Positions 50,084-59,472 of a stretch of 64,000 nt of DNA are shown here, piece after piece. The first letter of the stretch is position 1. Every line of letters begins with the position of its first letter. Position numbers and translations under genes: made by a program. The DNA comes from Natronobacterium gregoryi SP2 (GTDB taxonomy: Archaea; Halobacteriota; Halobacteria; Halobacteriales; Natrialbaceae): assembly GCF_000230715.2 (NCBI RefSeq), contig NC_019792.1, forward strand, positions 2,790,001-2,854,000, in the 5' to 3' direction. The notes under the pieces were generated by a model. It saw only the letters and a program-made list of their open reading frames with translations, was not told the origin of the DNA and made no database searches.

Positions 50084-51940
50084 ATGGGCATCGAGGGCGT
50101 CAGCACGGCCGAACGGATGCTCCGGAAGCTGCTGGCCCCGCTCTGTGTTCTCTCGGGAATCGTCGTCGTGTCGGGATTTTTCTTCCCCGAACTCGTCGGC
50201 GAGACGATATCCGGTCGCGCCTGGCTCACTATTTCGCTCGTGTTCTTCGCCTCCGGTCTGAGCTACCTTGCAGTGTTACCAACCGCAAGCGACGAGCGCG
50301 AACAAGCGTTCGATTCGGACTACCTGCTTCGCGTTCGCCGACTCGAGGTTGGTGACGTTCTCGAGGGGTTTCTCGACCGACAAGATCCGGTTACGGTCGG
50401 CGTGCCAGTCCTCGCGTTCGGGCTCTTTTTCCTCGGGCAGTTGTTGCTGCCGTCGACGACGATGGCGGTCGTCGCTGCCACACAGGCGGCCGTCACGACG
50501 TATGCAGGCTGGCTGTTCTCCGGAATCGTCTTGCTTGCAGTAGCGTTCTGTCTGGCGCTGCTGGTCGGGCCCTGGGGATCGGTGAGACTTGGTGGATCTG
50601 ACGTCGAACCGGCCTACACGTATCCGGTCTACTTCACGATGGTCTTCACGGCCGGCATCGCCGCCGGAATCGTCTTCTGGGGGCCGGCGGAAGCGTTGTT
50701 TCACTACGAAACGCCGCCGTCGTATTTCGAAGTCGAACCACAGTCAGAGGAGGCGGCGGGAGCGGCGTTGACCTACGCGCTGTTTCACTGGGGATTCTGG
50801 GCCTGGAGCGTCTACATCGCCGTCGGCGTGCCGATCGCCTACTACGTGTACCAGCAGGACGCACCGCTTCGGGTATCGACGATACTGACGCCGTTTCTCG
50901 GCGTCGACAACCTCGATTCGGTCTGGTGTCGACTCGTCGATCTGCTCGCCGTCTTCGCGACGATCGGCGGCATCGCGACCTCGATCGCACTCGTCGGCGA
51001 CCAGTTTCTCACGGGGATCGACGTCCAGTGGGGCGTCGGGTTCGGCGTCGCGGAATCGGTCCTGTTCGTCGCCGGATTGACGTTCGTCTTCGTCGTCTCG
51101 GCACAGAGCGGCGTCCATCGAGGAATACGGCGGATCGCCGGCGTCAACGTCGTGTTGTTCGGCCTGTTCGCTGCGCTGTTTTTCGCCGTTGCGCCACGAA
51201 CCGTCGTGGTCGAAAGCAGTGTGCATGCGGTCGGAAGCTACGCGAGACACGCGGTTCCGATGAGTCTCCACCTCGGGAACGGACTGGTCGCCGACCGCTG
51301 GGTCGCCGACTGGACGATCTGGAACTGGGCGTGGTGGTTCTCCTGGGCACCGTTTGCCGGCCTCTTTCTGGCGGCGCTCTCCCGAGGTCGGCGCATTCGA
51401 ACGGTTGTCCTGACGGGATTCGTCGCAACGTCGCTTGCGACGATCGTCTGGTTTCTCCTGCTCGGTTCTACCTCCCTTCACCTCCAGCAGACGAGTACCG
51501 TCGACGCGCTCGCGGCGATCGACGCCCACGGTCGGTCCGAAGCCGTCGCAGGCTTTCCGGTCTTCGAGGCGTTCTCGATCGGCCAGTTGCTCGTGTTCGT
51601 CTTCCTGGCGCTGATCGTCGTCTTCATGGCGACTTCCGCCGACACGTCGACGCTCGTCGTGGCAGTCCTGGCGACCAGACGCGAGTTCGCCCCGACCACC
51701 GGTGCGATCCTCTTCTGGGGCATCTTCCAGGGTGTCGTCGCCATCTCGGTACTTGTCACCGACAGCGCCGAACTCCTGCAGGCAATGGCCGTGTTGACCG
51801 GCGCTCCCTTCGCACTCCTCGCCCTGATCGCGCTCGTCGGTCTCGCCGGAACGCTTCGCGAGCGCGAACGCGGACGCCGATCGATCGTCGTTGCCATCCG
51901 CTCGAGACTGTCCGAAAACAGAGAAAACGACGAGCGGTGA
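50084..51940 (+). CDS. BCCT family transporter with extended N terminus
   Basis: Second betaine-family transporter, 618 residues, clearly diverged from the first. Family blocks are PVYFTMVFTAGIAAGIVFWG, ALFHWGFWAWSVY, and WNWAWWFSWAPFAGLFLAAL with SRGRRIRTVVLTG. The conserved core starts near residue 110; before it lie about 100 residues with two membrane helices (about 18-36 and 44-63) and a basic linker, absent from ordinary BCCT proteins. It is convergent with the formate dehydrogenase gene, 17 bases apart. Confidence 0.88.
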   Translation: MGIEGVSTAERMLRKLLAPLCVLSGIVVVSGFFFPELVGETISGRAWLTISLVFFASGLSYLAVLPTASDEREQAFDSDYLLRVRRLEVGDVLEGFLDRQDPVTVGVPVLAFGLFFLGQLLLPSTTMAVVAATQAAVTTYAGWLFSGIVLLAVAFCLALLVGPWGSVRLGGSDVEPAYTYPVYFTMVFTAGIAAGIVFWGPAEALFHYETPPSYFEVEPQSEEAAGAALTYALFHWGFWAWSVYIAVGVPIAYYVYQQDAPLRVSTILTPFLGVDNLDSVWCRLVDLLAVFATIGGIATSIALVGDQFLTGIDVQWGVGFGVAESVLFVAGLTFVFVVSAQSGVHRGIRRIAGVNVVLFGLFAALFFAVAPRTVVVESSVHAVGSYARHAVPMSLHLGNGLVADRWVADWTIWNWAWWFSWAPFAGLFLAALSRGRRIRTVVLTGFVATSLATIVWFLLLGSTSLHLQQTSTVDALAAIDAHGRSEAVAGFPVFEAFSIGQLLVFVFLALIVVFMATSADTSTLVVAVLATRREFAPTTGAILFWGIFQGVVAISVLVTDSAELLQAMAVLTGAPFALLALIALVGLAGTLRERERGRRSIVVAIRSRLSENRENDER

Positions 51941-51957
51941 CCTCCTGAGAGAGCCGA

Positions 51958-54123
51958 TCAGTCGTCGGCCGCCGGCTCGAGGCCGACCTCGATCTCTGCG
52001 GCTGCGGCCTTGTACTCTGGAATCTTCGCTCGCTCGTCGAGGACGTCGTTCGTCAACTTGTTCGCGGAGGCGGCCGCGAAGTGGGGCGTCGTCCAGACGA
52101 CGCCTTCCTTGGTGTCCTCGGTGACCTGTGCCTCGACGGTGATCTCGCCGCGGCGCGATTTGAGGCCCACTTTCTCGCCGTCCTCGATGCCGTACCGTTC
52201 GGCGTCGTTCGGGTGGACGTCGACGAAGTTCTCCGGCGTCTGGCGGTTCAGCGTCGGCGAGCGGCGACTCATCGTCCCCGTGTTGTAGTGTTCCTCGAGA
52301 CGCGCGGTCGTCAGGATCAGCGGGTACTCGTCGTCGGGCGTCTCCTTCGGCGGCTGGTGGGTGACGCCCTCGATGTGGCCCTTGCCGCTCTCGGTGTCGA
52401 ACTCGTGTTCGTAGAGGAATGGATCGCCCTCGTCGCCGGGCTGGTAGCAGGGCCAGTGCAGTCCCTCCTCCCCGAGGTTGTCGTAGGTCATCCCGTGGTA
52501 GATCGGACAGACCTCGCGGAGCTCCTCGAACACCTCCTCGGGATCGTCGAAGTCGAAGCCCTCGCCGGACTCCGTCCGGCTCTCCGAGGAACGTGACTCC
52601 TCGCCGCCGAATAGCCGAGAGCCGACTTCCGAGAGGATCTCGAGGTCGTGTTTCGTGTTCTCGTGTACTTTGTCGACGCCGCGCATCCGCTGGACGCGCC
52701 GGTCGGTGTTCGTGACGGTGCCGTCGCGTTCGGCCCAGGTCGTCGCCGGCAGGACGACGTCGGCGTACTTCGCCGTCTCGGTCATGAAGATGTCCTGAAC
52801 CACCATGAACTCGAGTTCCTGAATGCGCTCGGCGACGCTGTTGGCGTCGGGTTCGGACATGACGGGGTTTTCGCCCATGACGTACAGACCGTGGACCGAG
52901 GTGCCGAACTGGTGGGAGACTTCGACGTTGGTCAGGCCCGGTTCGTCGGGTACCTCGAACCCCCAGACGTCCTCGACGCGGGTGCGGGCCTCGTCGTCGT
53001 CGACCAGCTGGTAGCCCGGGAGGACGTTCGGCATCGCGCCGACGTCGCAAGTCCCCTGGACGTTGTTCTGTCCCCGAAGCGGGTTGACGCCCGTCCCCGG
53101 CCGGCCGATGTTGCCCGTGATCAACGCGAGGTTGATCTCGTTTTGGACATTGTCGACGCCGCAGGCGTGCTGACTCATCCCCATCCCGGTGAAGATGGCG
53201 GCGTTGTCCGCTTTCGCGTACTTCTCGGCGGCCAGTTCGATCGCTTCCAGATCGAGCCCGCACTCCTCGGCGGCGGCCTCCTTGTCGAAGCCCTCGAGGG
53301 TCTCTTTCAGATCCTCGAACCCCTCGGTGCGAGTCTCGACGAACTCCTCGTCGATCCAGCCGTCCGCCGGGTGCTCTTCGTGGTGGTCGAGGATCGTCTC
53401 GAGGACGATATTCAGTAGCGGAATGTCGGTGCCGGGGTTCAACTGGAGGTGCTGGTGGCGATCCGTCTCGTCGATCTGGAACGAGCGCGTCGTCTTGTTC
53501 GCATGCGGGTCGACCTGGATCACCGTCGCGCCCTCGAGGACGGCCTGGCGGAAGTACTGGCTGTTCGCGATCGGATGCTGTTCGCCCGGGTTCGCACCCT
53601 GAATCCAGAACAGGTCACACGCCTCCTCTAAGTCGGCCATGCTGTTCGTCATCGCGCCCGCGCCCAGGCTCGTCCGTAGCGCCCAGACCGTCGAAGCGTG
53701 ACACATCCGCGTACAGTTGTCGACGTTGTTGGTGCCGTACCGGCGAGCGATCTTCTGGAGGAGGTAGTTCTCCTCGTTCATCGTCTTCGAGGAGCCGAAA
53801 AAGCCCATCGCGTCCGGACGGTATTCCTCGCGGATGCGCTCGAGTTCCTCGACGACCAGGTCGTAGGCCTCTTCCCAGCTAGCTTCTCGGAACTCGCCGT
53901 CCTCTTTGATCAGCGGCTCGGTCAGTCGGTCCTCGTGGTCGACGACCTCCGTCGCCGCGCCGCCCTTGATACAGACTCGACCCTCGTTTACCGGCGCGTC
54001 GCCCCACGGCATGAACTGGACGTCGCCCGGTTCCTCCCCCTGCTTGACCTGGATGCCACAGCCGACGCCACAGTACGGACAGATCGTCTTCGTCGGTCCG
54101 GACTCGGGGTCGTCAGTCGACAT
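51958..54123 (-). CDS. fdhF: Formate dehydrogenase, molybdopterin catalytic subunit
   Basis: Oxidises formate to CO2; 721 residues. An N-terminal 4Fe-4S site has Cys15, Cys18, Cys22 and Cys51. The metal ligand is Cys141 followed by His142 in NCTRMCHASTV, the FdhF-type Cys-His pair, and the molybdopterin domains contain GSSKTMNEENYLLQK, WIQGANPGEQHP and GRPGTGVNPLRGQNNVQGTCD. A disordered serine-rich insert sits near residues 500-515. No beta or gamma subunit is next to it, so the electron acceptor is unknown. ATG 54123 has AGGTGATC before it and is preferred to a GTG three codons upstream. It would consume formate from formyl-THF. Confidence 0.9.
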   Translation of the reverse strand: MSTDDPESGPTKTICPYCGVGCGIQVKQGEEPGDVQFMPWGDAPVNEGRVCIKGGAATEVVDHEDRLTEPLIKEDGEFREASWEEAYDLVVEELERIREEYRPDAMGFFGSSKTMNEENYLLQKIARRYGTNNVDNCTRMCHASTVWALRTSLGAGAMTNSMADLEEACDLFWIQGANPGEQHPIANSQYFRQAVLEGATVIQVDPHANKTTRSFQIDETDRHQHLQLNPGTDIPLLNIVLETILDHHEEHPADGWIDEEFVETRTEGFEDLKETLEGFDKEAAAEECGLDLEAIELAAEKYAKADNAAIFTGMGMSQHACGVDNVQNEINLALITGNIGRPGTGVNPLRGQNNVQGTCDVGAMPNVLPGYQLVDDDEARTRVEDVWGFEVPDEPGLTNVEVSHQFGTSVHGLYVMGENPVMSEPDANSVAERIQELEFMVVQDIFMTETAKYADVVLPATTWAERDGTVTNTDRRVQRMRGVDKVHENTKHDLEILSEVGSRLFGGEESRSSESRTESGEGFDFDDPEEVFEELREVCPIYHGMTYDNLGEEGLHWPCYQPGDEGDPFLYEHEFDTESGKGHIEGVTHQPPKETPDDEYPLILTTARLEEHYNTGTMSRRSPTLNRQTPENFVDVHPNDAERYGIEDGEKVGLKSRRGEITVEAQVTEDTKEGVVWTTPHFAAASANKLTNDVLDERAKIPEYKAAAAEIEVGLEPAADD

Positions 54124-54275
54124 CGGGATCACCTGTGTGAGTGCTGGTCATGGTATACCGTATCGTCTCGGCCGACGGCAATCAAAGTTTCTCCGGGACC
54201 GCCGCCGCGCCGCAGTATCGACCGTCGTCGTGACGGAAACGTTCACACGGTCGGCCGTCGTACCCCGCGAGCAGG

Positions 54276-54833
54276 ATGGAACTCACCGCAGACACCGTCG
54301 ACGCGCTCGCCGACGAGTACGCCGACGCCCACCCGTTCGCGACCGTCGAAGACGAACACCGCGAGATCATGCCGGCGACGCTCGAGAGCGGCGACTACGG
54401 CTGGCGCGACGTAGAGTGGGTCGTCCAGTGGTACTATCGGCGACGCCTCGACTACGACAACGCCGCTCGCCGCCGCAGGGAGGCGGCCTTCGGCGACAAC
54501 GAGTACGAGGCGGTCCACGCCGCCATCGACGACGCGCTCGCGGCCGACGAGACCGAGGCGAAACTCGAGGCCCTGACGACGCTGTCCGGCGTCGATCCCT
54601 CCGTCGCAACTGCGTTCCTGCAGTTTCTCGACCCCGGCCGCTATCTCGTGCTGAGCGACCGGGAGTGGGGGGTCCTGCAGGACTGTGGCGAACTCGAGGA
54701 GCCGTACCCGGAAGAGCCGTCCCCGGCGGCGTACGAACGATACCTCGAGACGTGTCAAGACGTCGCCGACCGATGTGAGTGTGACCTGCAGACGCTGTAC
54801 CGGGCGCTGTGGCAGGTCGAAACGAGCGAATAA
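54276..54833 (+). CDS. Hypothetical conserved protein
   Basis: 185-residue acidic protein I do not recognise. The segment LSGVDPSVATAFLQFLDPGRYLVLSDREWGVL resembles in layout the unknown protein at 13343 (proline after a short helix, then a conserved D or R region); both could be distant helix-hairpin-helix or glycosylase-like folds. The N-terminal half has an arginine-rich helix (YYRRRLDYDNAARRRREAAF). It sits between formate dehydrogenase and formate-THF ligase but on the opposite strand, so it may be a passenger. Confidence 0.65.
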   Translation: MELTADTVDALADEYADAHPFATVEDEHREIMPATLESGDYGWRDVEWVVQWYYRRRLDYDNAARRRREAAFGDNEYEAVHAAIDDALAADETEAKLEALTTLSGVDPSVATAFLQFLDPGRYLVLSDREWGVLQDCGELEEPYPEEPSPAAYERYLETCQDVADRCECDLQTLYRALWQVETSE

Positions 54834-54844
54834 AGACCGCTCGC

Positions 54845-56557
54845 TCAGAACAGCCCCGAAATACTCCCGTCGGAGTGCAGTTCCATGCTCTCGGCTGCTG
54901 GCTCCGCCGGGAGCCCCGGCAGCGTGAGCACGTCGGCGGTCAACACCACCAGGAAACCCGCTCCTGCCGACGGGTAAATCTCGTTTACCTCGAGCGTCCA
55001 GTCCTCGGGGACGCCCTTCTCGCTCGCGTCGTCGCTCAGCGAGTGGAACGTCTTCGAGAGACAGATCGGCACGTCGTCGAACCCCAGTTCTGTCAGCCGG
55101 TCGATGTCGTCTCTGGCGTCGCTGTGGAACTCGACGCCGTCGGCACCGTAGATCTCGGTGGCGACGGTCTCGATCTTCTCTTCGATGGAAGCCTCGAGGT
55201 CGTACAGCGGTTCGAACTCCGACTCGGCGTCGGCAGCCTCGACGAGGTGTTCGGCGAGTTCGATCCCGCCTTCGCCGCCCTCGGCGAAGACGGTCGACTC
55301 TGCGGCCGGCACGCCGAGTTCGTCCTCGCAGTGCTCGACGACGGCCTCGACCTCGGCGTCGGTGTCCTGCGGGAAGCGGTTGACGGCGACGACGACCGGG
55401 ACGCCGAACTGCTGGAGGTTCCGGACGTGTTTCTCCAGGTTCTCGAGGCCGTCGTAGACGGCGTCGACGTCTTCTTCCTCGAGTGCGTCGACGTCTGGCG
55501 GCCACATGTCCTGGCCGTGGTACTTCAGCGCGCGGACGGAGGCGACGAGAGCGACGGCGTCGGGTTCGACGTCGCCGAAGCGGGAGACGATGTTCATGAA
55601 CTTCTCGGCCCCCAGGTCGGAGCCGAAGCCGGCTTCGGTGACGAGGTACTCCGAGAGGTGGGCGGCGACCTCGTCGGCGATCAGGGAGTTGGTGCCGTGG
55701 GCGATATTGGCGAACGGACCGCCGTGGACGAACGCCGGCGTCCCCTCGATCGTCTGGACGACGTTGGGTTTCAGTGCGTCTTTCAAGAGGATCGCGGCGG
55801 CGTCGGTCGCGCCGAGGTCGTCGACCGTGACCGGGTCGCCGTCCTCGTCGTAGGCGACGATGATCCGTGCGATGCGTTCTTTGAGGTCCTCGAGTCCGTC
55901 GGCGAGACAGAGCACGGCCATCAGTTCCGAGGCAGCGGTCAGGATGAACCCGTCCTCGCGGGGGATGCCGGTCACGTCGCCGCCCAGGCCGACGACCGTC
56001 TCGCGGAGGACCCGATCGTTCATGTCGATCGCACGCGGCCAGTTGATCCAGTTGACCGCGATGTCGAGTTCGTTGCCCTGCTTGATGTGGTTGTCCAGTA
56101 TCGTCGCGATGAGGTTGTGTGCGGAGGTCAACGCGTGCAGGTCGCCCGTGAAGTGGAGGTTGATGTCCTCCATCGGGAGCACCTGCGAGTAGCCACCGCC
56201 CGCGGCCCCGCCTTTGACGCCGAAGACGGGGCCAAGCGACGGTTCCCGGATCGCGACGAGCGCGTCTTCCCCGAGTTGGTTCAACGCCTGCCCGAGTCCG
56301 ACCGTCGTCACCGTCTTCCCCTCGCCTAGCGGCGTCGGCGTCATCCCGGTGACGAGGATCGTCTTGCCCGCGGGGTCGCCCTCCTCGCGGAGCCGCTCGA
56401 TGGCCTCGAGTTCGACCTTCGCTGTCTCCTCGCCGAGCAGTTGGAGGTCGTCCGCCTCGAGGCCGTAGGGTTCGACGACGTCGGTGATGTGTTTCGTGGT
56501 TACTGACTGTGCGATTTCGTAGTCCGACGGTATCGATCCGCCTTCGTCTGCACTCAT
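54845..56557 (-). CDS. fhs: Formate--tetrahydrofolate ligase
   Basis: Interconverts formate, ATP and THF with formyl-THF and ADP; 570 residues. The P-loop variant TPLGEGKTVTTVGL is at residues 75-88, followed by REPSLGPVFGVKGGAAGGGYSQV and GLGGDVTGIPREDGF, all conserved. In a degradation pathway it would run backwards, making formate and ATP from formyl-THF. MSADEGGSIPSDYEIAQ at 56557 is chosen; the frame upstream continues but is not family-like. It is separated from the convergent unknown gene by 11 bases, and divergent from the FAD-GcvT gene. Confidence 0.93.
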   Translation of the reverse strand: MSADEGGSIPSDYEIAQSVTTKHITDVVEPYGLEADDLQLLGEETAKVELEAIERLREEGDPAGKTILVTGMTPTPLGEGKTVTTVGLGQALNQLGEDALVAIREPSLGPVFGVKGGAAGGGYSQVLPMEDINLHFTGDLHALTSAHNLIATILDNHIKQGNELDIAVNWINWPRAIDMNDRVLRETVVGLGGDVTGIPREDGFILTAASELMAVLCLADGLEDLKERIARIIVAYDEDGDPVTVDDLGATDAAAILLKDALKPNVVQTIEGTPAFVHGGPFANIAHGTNSLIADEVAAHLSEYLVTEAGFGSDLGAEKFMNIVSRFGDVEPDAVALVASVRALKYHGQDMWPPDVDALEEEDVDAVYDGLENLEKHVRNLQQFGVPVVVAVNRFPQDTDAEVEAVVEHCEDELGVPAAESTVFAEGGEGGIELAEHLVEAADAESEFEPLYDLEASIEEKIETVATEIYGADGVEFHSDARDDIDRLTELGFDDVPICLSKTFHSLSDDASEKGVPEDWTLEVNEIYPSAGAGFLVVLTADVLTLPGLPAEPAAESMELHSDGSISGLF

Positions 56558-56831
56558 ATCGGTCCCTTTTCCCGATCGCTTCATAAGTGTTGACGCCACG
56601 CATAGCGTTCCGGATACGACGAGGTTCCGTTCGCGCTCGTCGCCGGGAACGAGATCTGACACACGGAAGCGAACGACCGAAACACGACCCATAACCGACC
56701 TGATTGCTTGTGGTGTGGGCTACCGACCGATTCGTTTCGTTCCATCGCCACTCTACGCTCCGAGCAAGATTCGTCCTCGGGCCCTACGACCTCGTCCCTC
56801 GTCACGTAACCTGCGTGTCAGATGTACGTCC

Positions 56832-56839
56832 ATTTAATA
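56832..56839 (+). promoter_or_regulatory. TATA-like box of the FAD-GcvT/ETF operon
   Basis: ATTTAATA lies about 100 bases before the ATG at 56936. The implied leader of some 70-75 bases ends in GGTGGTGA (56922-56929), a likely ribosome site. The rest of the 378-base divergent spacer (56558-56831) contains no gene. Confidence 0.45.
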
Positions 56840-56935
56840 GCGTGTGGGATGATCACTAGCGACGAAGATGACACTGTACGGAAAGCGCCCGTGGACAGCG
56901 GACGGACGACCACGCCGGACGGGTGGTGAGCGACG

Positions 56936-59464
56936 ATGAGCAGCGACTTTCCCTCGAGTGCGGGGACGGTAATCATCGGTGCCGGAATCGTCGGCAACAG
57001 CCTCGCGTACCACCTCTCGAAACAGGGTCGAGACGATATCCTCCTGATGGACAAGGGACCGCTCCCGGACCCAGGCGGGTCGACGGGACACGCGTCGAAC
57101 TTCCTGATGCCGGTCGAGCACTCGAAGGAGATGACCCACCTCACCCGCCGCTCGATCGAGCAGTACGAGGACATGGACACGTTCACGAACAGCGGCGGAA
57201 TCGAGGTCGCCCGAACCGACGAGCGGATGGCGGAACTAAAACGGCGCGTCCAGTCGGCCAAAGCCTGGGGTGAGCCCGGCGAGTTGCTCTCCGTCGAGGA
57301 GGTCGAGGAGATGGTGCCCTACGTCAATACCGACATCATCGAGGGCGGGTTCTACAGCCCGGGCGCCGGCACCTGCGACCCGCTGCGGGCCGGCGAAGTG
57401 ATGCGGGCACGAGCCGATCACGAAACTGACGGCGGACTCACCGTCTCGCCGAACACGGAGGTGCTCGACTTACACGTCGAGGACGACGCGATACAGGCCG
57501 TCGAGACTGACCGTGGCACTGTCGAGGCAGGCGAGGTCGTCATCGCCGCGGGGCTGTGGAGCCCCAAGATTGCACAGATGGCAGGCGTCGAGATCCCGCT
57601 GACGCCCGCCGTCCACCAGATGGTCAGCGTCGGACCGATCTCCTTCTTCGAGGACTACGACGGCGAAATCTCGTTCCCCGTCGTCCGGGACATGGACACC
57701 CAGATGTACGAGCGCCAGCACGGGAACGACTTGGAGGTCGGCTCCTACCAGCACCGACCGATCCTCTGGGACGTCGACGACGTGCCGTCGATCGACGAGG
57801 CACCGCTGTCGCCGACCCAGCCGCCGCTGACCGACGACGCCTTCGAGCAGTCGATGGCAGACGCACTCGAGATCGTCCCCGAACTGCTCGACGACCCGCA
57901 GGCGGGCGTTCGCCACGAAATCGACGGTTTGCTGTCGGTGACGCCGGACGGCGCGCCCCTGCTCGGCCCGCTGCAAGACGTCGAGGGGCTGTGGTCGTGT
58001 GCCGCGGTCTGGATCAAGGAAGCGCCCGCGATCGGCGAGGCCGTCGCCCAGTGGATGACGCGTGGCTGGTCGGACATCGACCTCCATGGCTCCGACGTCA
58101 ACCGGTTCTACGAGTACGGCACCTCCCAGGAGTTCGTCGAGAACCGAGGCCACGAGGGGTTCCAGAAGATCTACGGGATCGTCCACCCCGCAGAGCAGTG
58201 GCAGAGTTCGCGGCCGCTCCGACAGAGTCCGTTCTACGACCGCCAGGAGGACCTCGGCGCACGATTCTTCGAGGCCGCCGGCTGGGAACGACCCCAGTGG
58301 TACAGCTCCAACGAGGACCTCGTCCGGACGTACAACGAAGAACTCGAGGGACTACTCCGGGGCAACGAGTGGGACTCGCGGTGGTGGTCGCCGATCATCC
58401 TCGGCGAACACCTCCACATGCGCGACCACGTCGCCATGGTCGGCGACATGGGCTTCGGGAAGTTCGACTTCGTCGGCTCGGACGTCGTCGAGTACGTGGA
58501 GCAGATGGCCGTCGGGCGGACGGACGTCGACATCGGGAAGACGGTCTACACGCCGATCCTCGCGGAGAACGGCGGCTTCGTCTCCGACCTGACGATCGCC
58601 CGTCTTGGGCCGGAACACTACAGAGTTATCACCGGCGGTGCAGCAGCAGGCTCCGACCGCGCGTGGTTCGAGCGCCACCTCCCCGAGGACGGCGACGTCA
58701 CGATGATCGACCGCTCGGAGTCGCTGTGTACGCTCGGCGTCTGGGGGCCCGACGCCCGCGAGGTCGTCCAGTCCGTCACCGAGGAGGACATGTCCCACGA
58801 GGCGTTTCCGCCGTACACCGCCCAGGAGATCACCGTCGGCGAGGTCGACGCCTGGGCGATGCGACTCTCCTACGTCGGCGAACTCGGCTGGGAGATCTAC
58901 GCTCCCGCAGCCACGGGCGGCCGCCTCTGGGACACCATCGCCGCGGCCGGCGAGGAGTACGACATCCGGCCCGTCGGGATGGGCGTCTACGGAACGACCG
59001 GGCGCATGGAGAAAGGCTACCGGCTCTTCGGCCACGAACTCGAACTCGAGTACGACCCGGCCGAAGCCGGACTGACCTTCCACGGCGTCAAAGAGGCCGA
59101 CTTCATCGGGAAGGAGGCCTACGCCGAGGCGATCGACGAGGAGAACGCGGCTACGCTCTGTACGCTCTCGGTCGACGACCACACCTCGGAGTCGGGCGAG
59201 CGCCGGTTCATGCTGGGGAACGAACCGGTCCTCGACGACGGCGAGGTGATCGTCGACGAGGAAGGCCGAGAGTCGTACGTCACGAGCGCGGGGACCGGCC
59301 CGAGCGTCGGCAAACACCTGCTGCTGGCGTACCTTCCGCCCGAACACGCCGAGGAAGGACGGCAACTGCAGGTCGAGTACATGGGCGAGCAGTACCCGGT
59401 GACCGTCGAGGTCGTCGGCAGCCGACCGCTGTTCGACCCCGAGAACGACCGCATCCGCAGCTAG
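56936..59464 (+). CDS. FAD-dependent dimethylglycine/sarcosine dehydrogenase-like fusion with GcvT domain
   Basis: 842-residue two-part enzyme. Residues 10-370 are a DAO-type FAD domain: dinucleotide motif VIIGAGIVGNSLAYHL (12-27) and, after it, STGHASNF, where His52 is in the place of the covalently linked histidine of dimethylglycine dehydrogenase. Residues about 430-840 are a GcvT/THF domain. The length and order match dimethylglycine and sarcosine dehydrogenases, which oxidise an N-methyl group and hand it to THF as methylene-THF. ETF genes follow at once and would take the electrons. The exact substrate is inferred. Confidence 0.87.
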   Translation: MSSDFPSSAGTVIIGAGIVGNSLAYHLSKQGRDDILLMDKGPLPDPGGSTGHASNFLMPVEHSKEMTHLTRRSIEQYEDMDTFTNSGGIEVARTDERMAELKRRVQSAKAWGEPGELLSVEEVEEMVPYVNTDIIEGGFYSPGAGTCDPLRAGEVMRARADHETDGGLTVSPNTEVLDLHVEDDAIQAVETDRGTVEAGEVVIAAGLWSPKIAQMAGVEIPLTPAVHQMVSVGPISFFEDYDGEISFPVVRDMDTQMYERQHGNDLEVGSYQHRPILWDVDDVPSIDEAPLSPTQPPLTDDAFEQSMADALEIVPELLDDPQAGVRHEIDGLLSVTPDGAPLLGPLQDVEGLWSCAAVWIKEAPAIGEAVAQWMTRGWSDIDLHGSDVNRFYEYGTSQEFVENRGHEGFQKIYGIVHPAEQWQSSRPLRQSPFYDRQEDLGARFFEAAGWERPQWYSSNEDLVRTYNEELEGLLRGNEWDSRWWSPIILGEHLHMRDHVAMVGDMGFGKFDFVGSDVVEYVEQMAVGRTDVDIGKTVYTPILAENGGFVSDLTIARLGPEHYRVITGGAAAGSDRAWFERHLPEDGDVTMIDRSESLCTLGVWGPDAREVVQSVTEEDMSHEAFPPYTAQEITVGEVDAWAMRLSYVGELGWEIYAPAATGGRLWDTIAAAGEEYDIRPVGMGVYGTTGRMEKGYRLFGHELELEYDPAEAGLTFHGVKEADFIGKEAYAEAIDEENAATLCTLSVDDHTSESGERRFMLGNEPVLDDGEVIVDEEGRESYVTSAGTGPSVGKHLLLAYLPPEHAEEGRQLQVEYMGEQYPVTVEVVGSRPLFDPENDRIRS

Positions 59465-59472
59465 CATTACGC

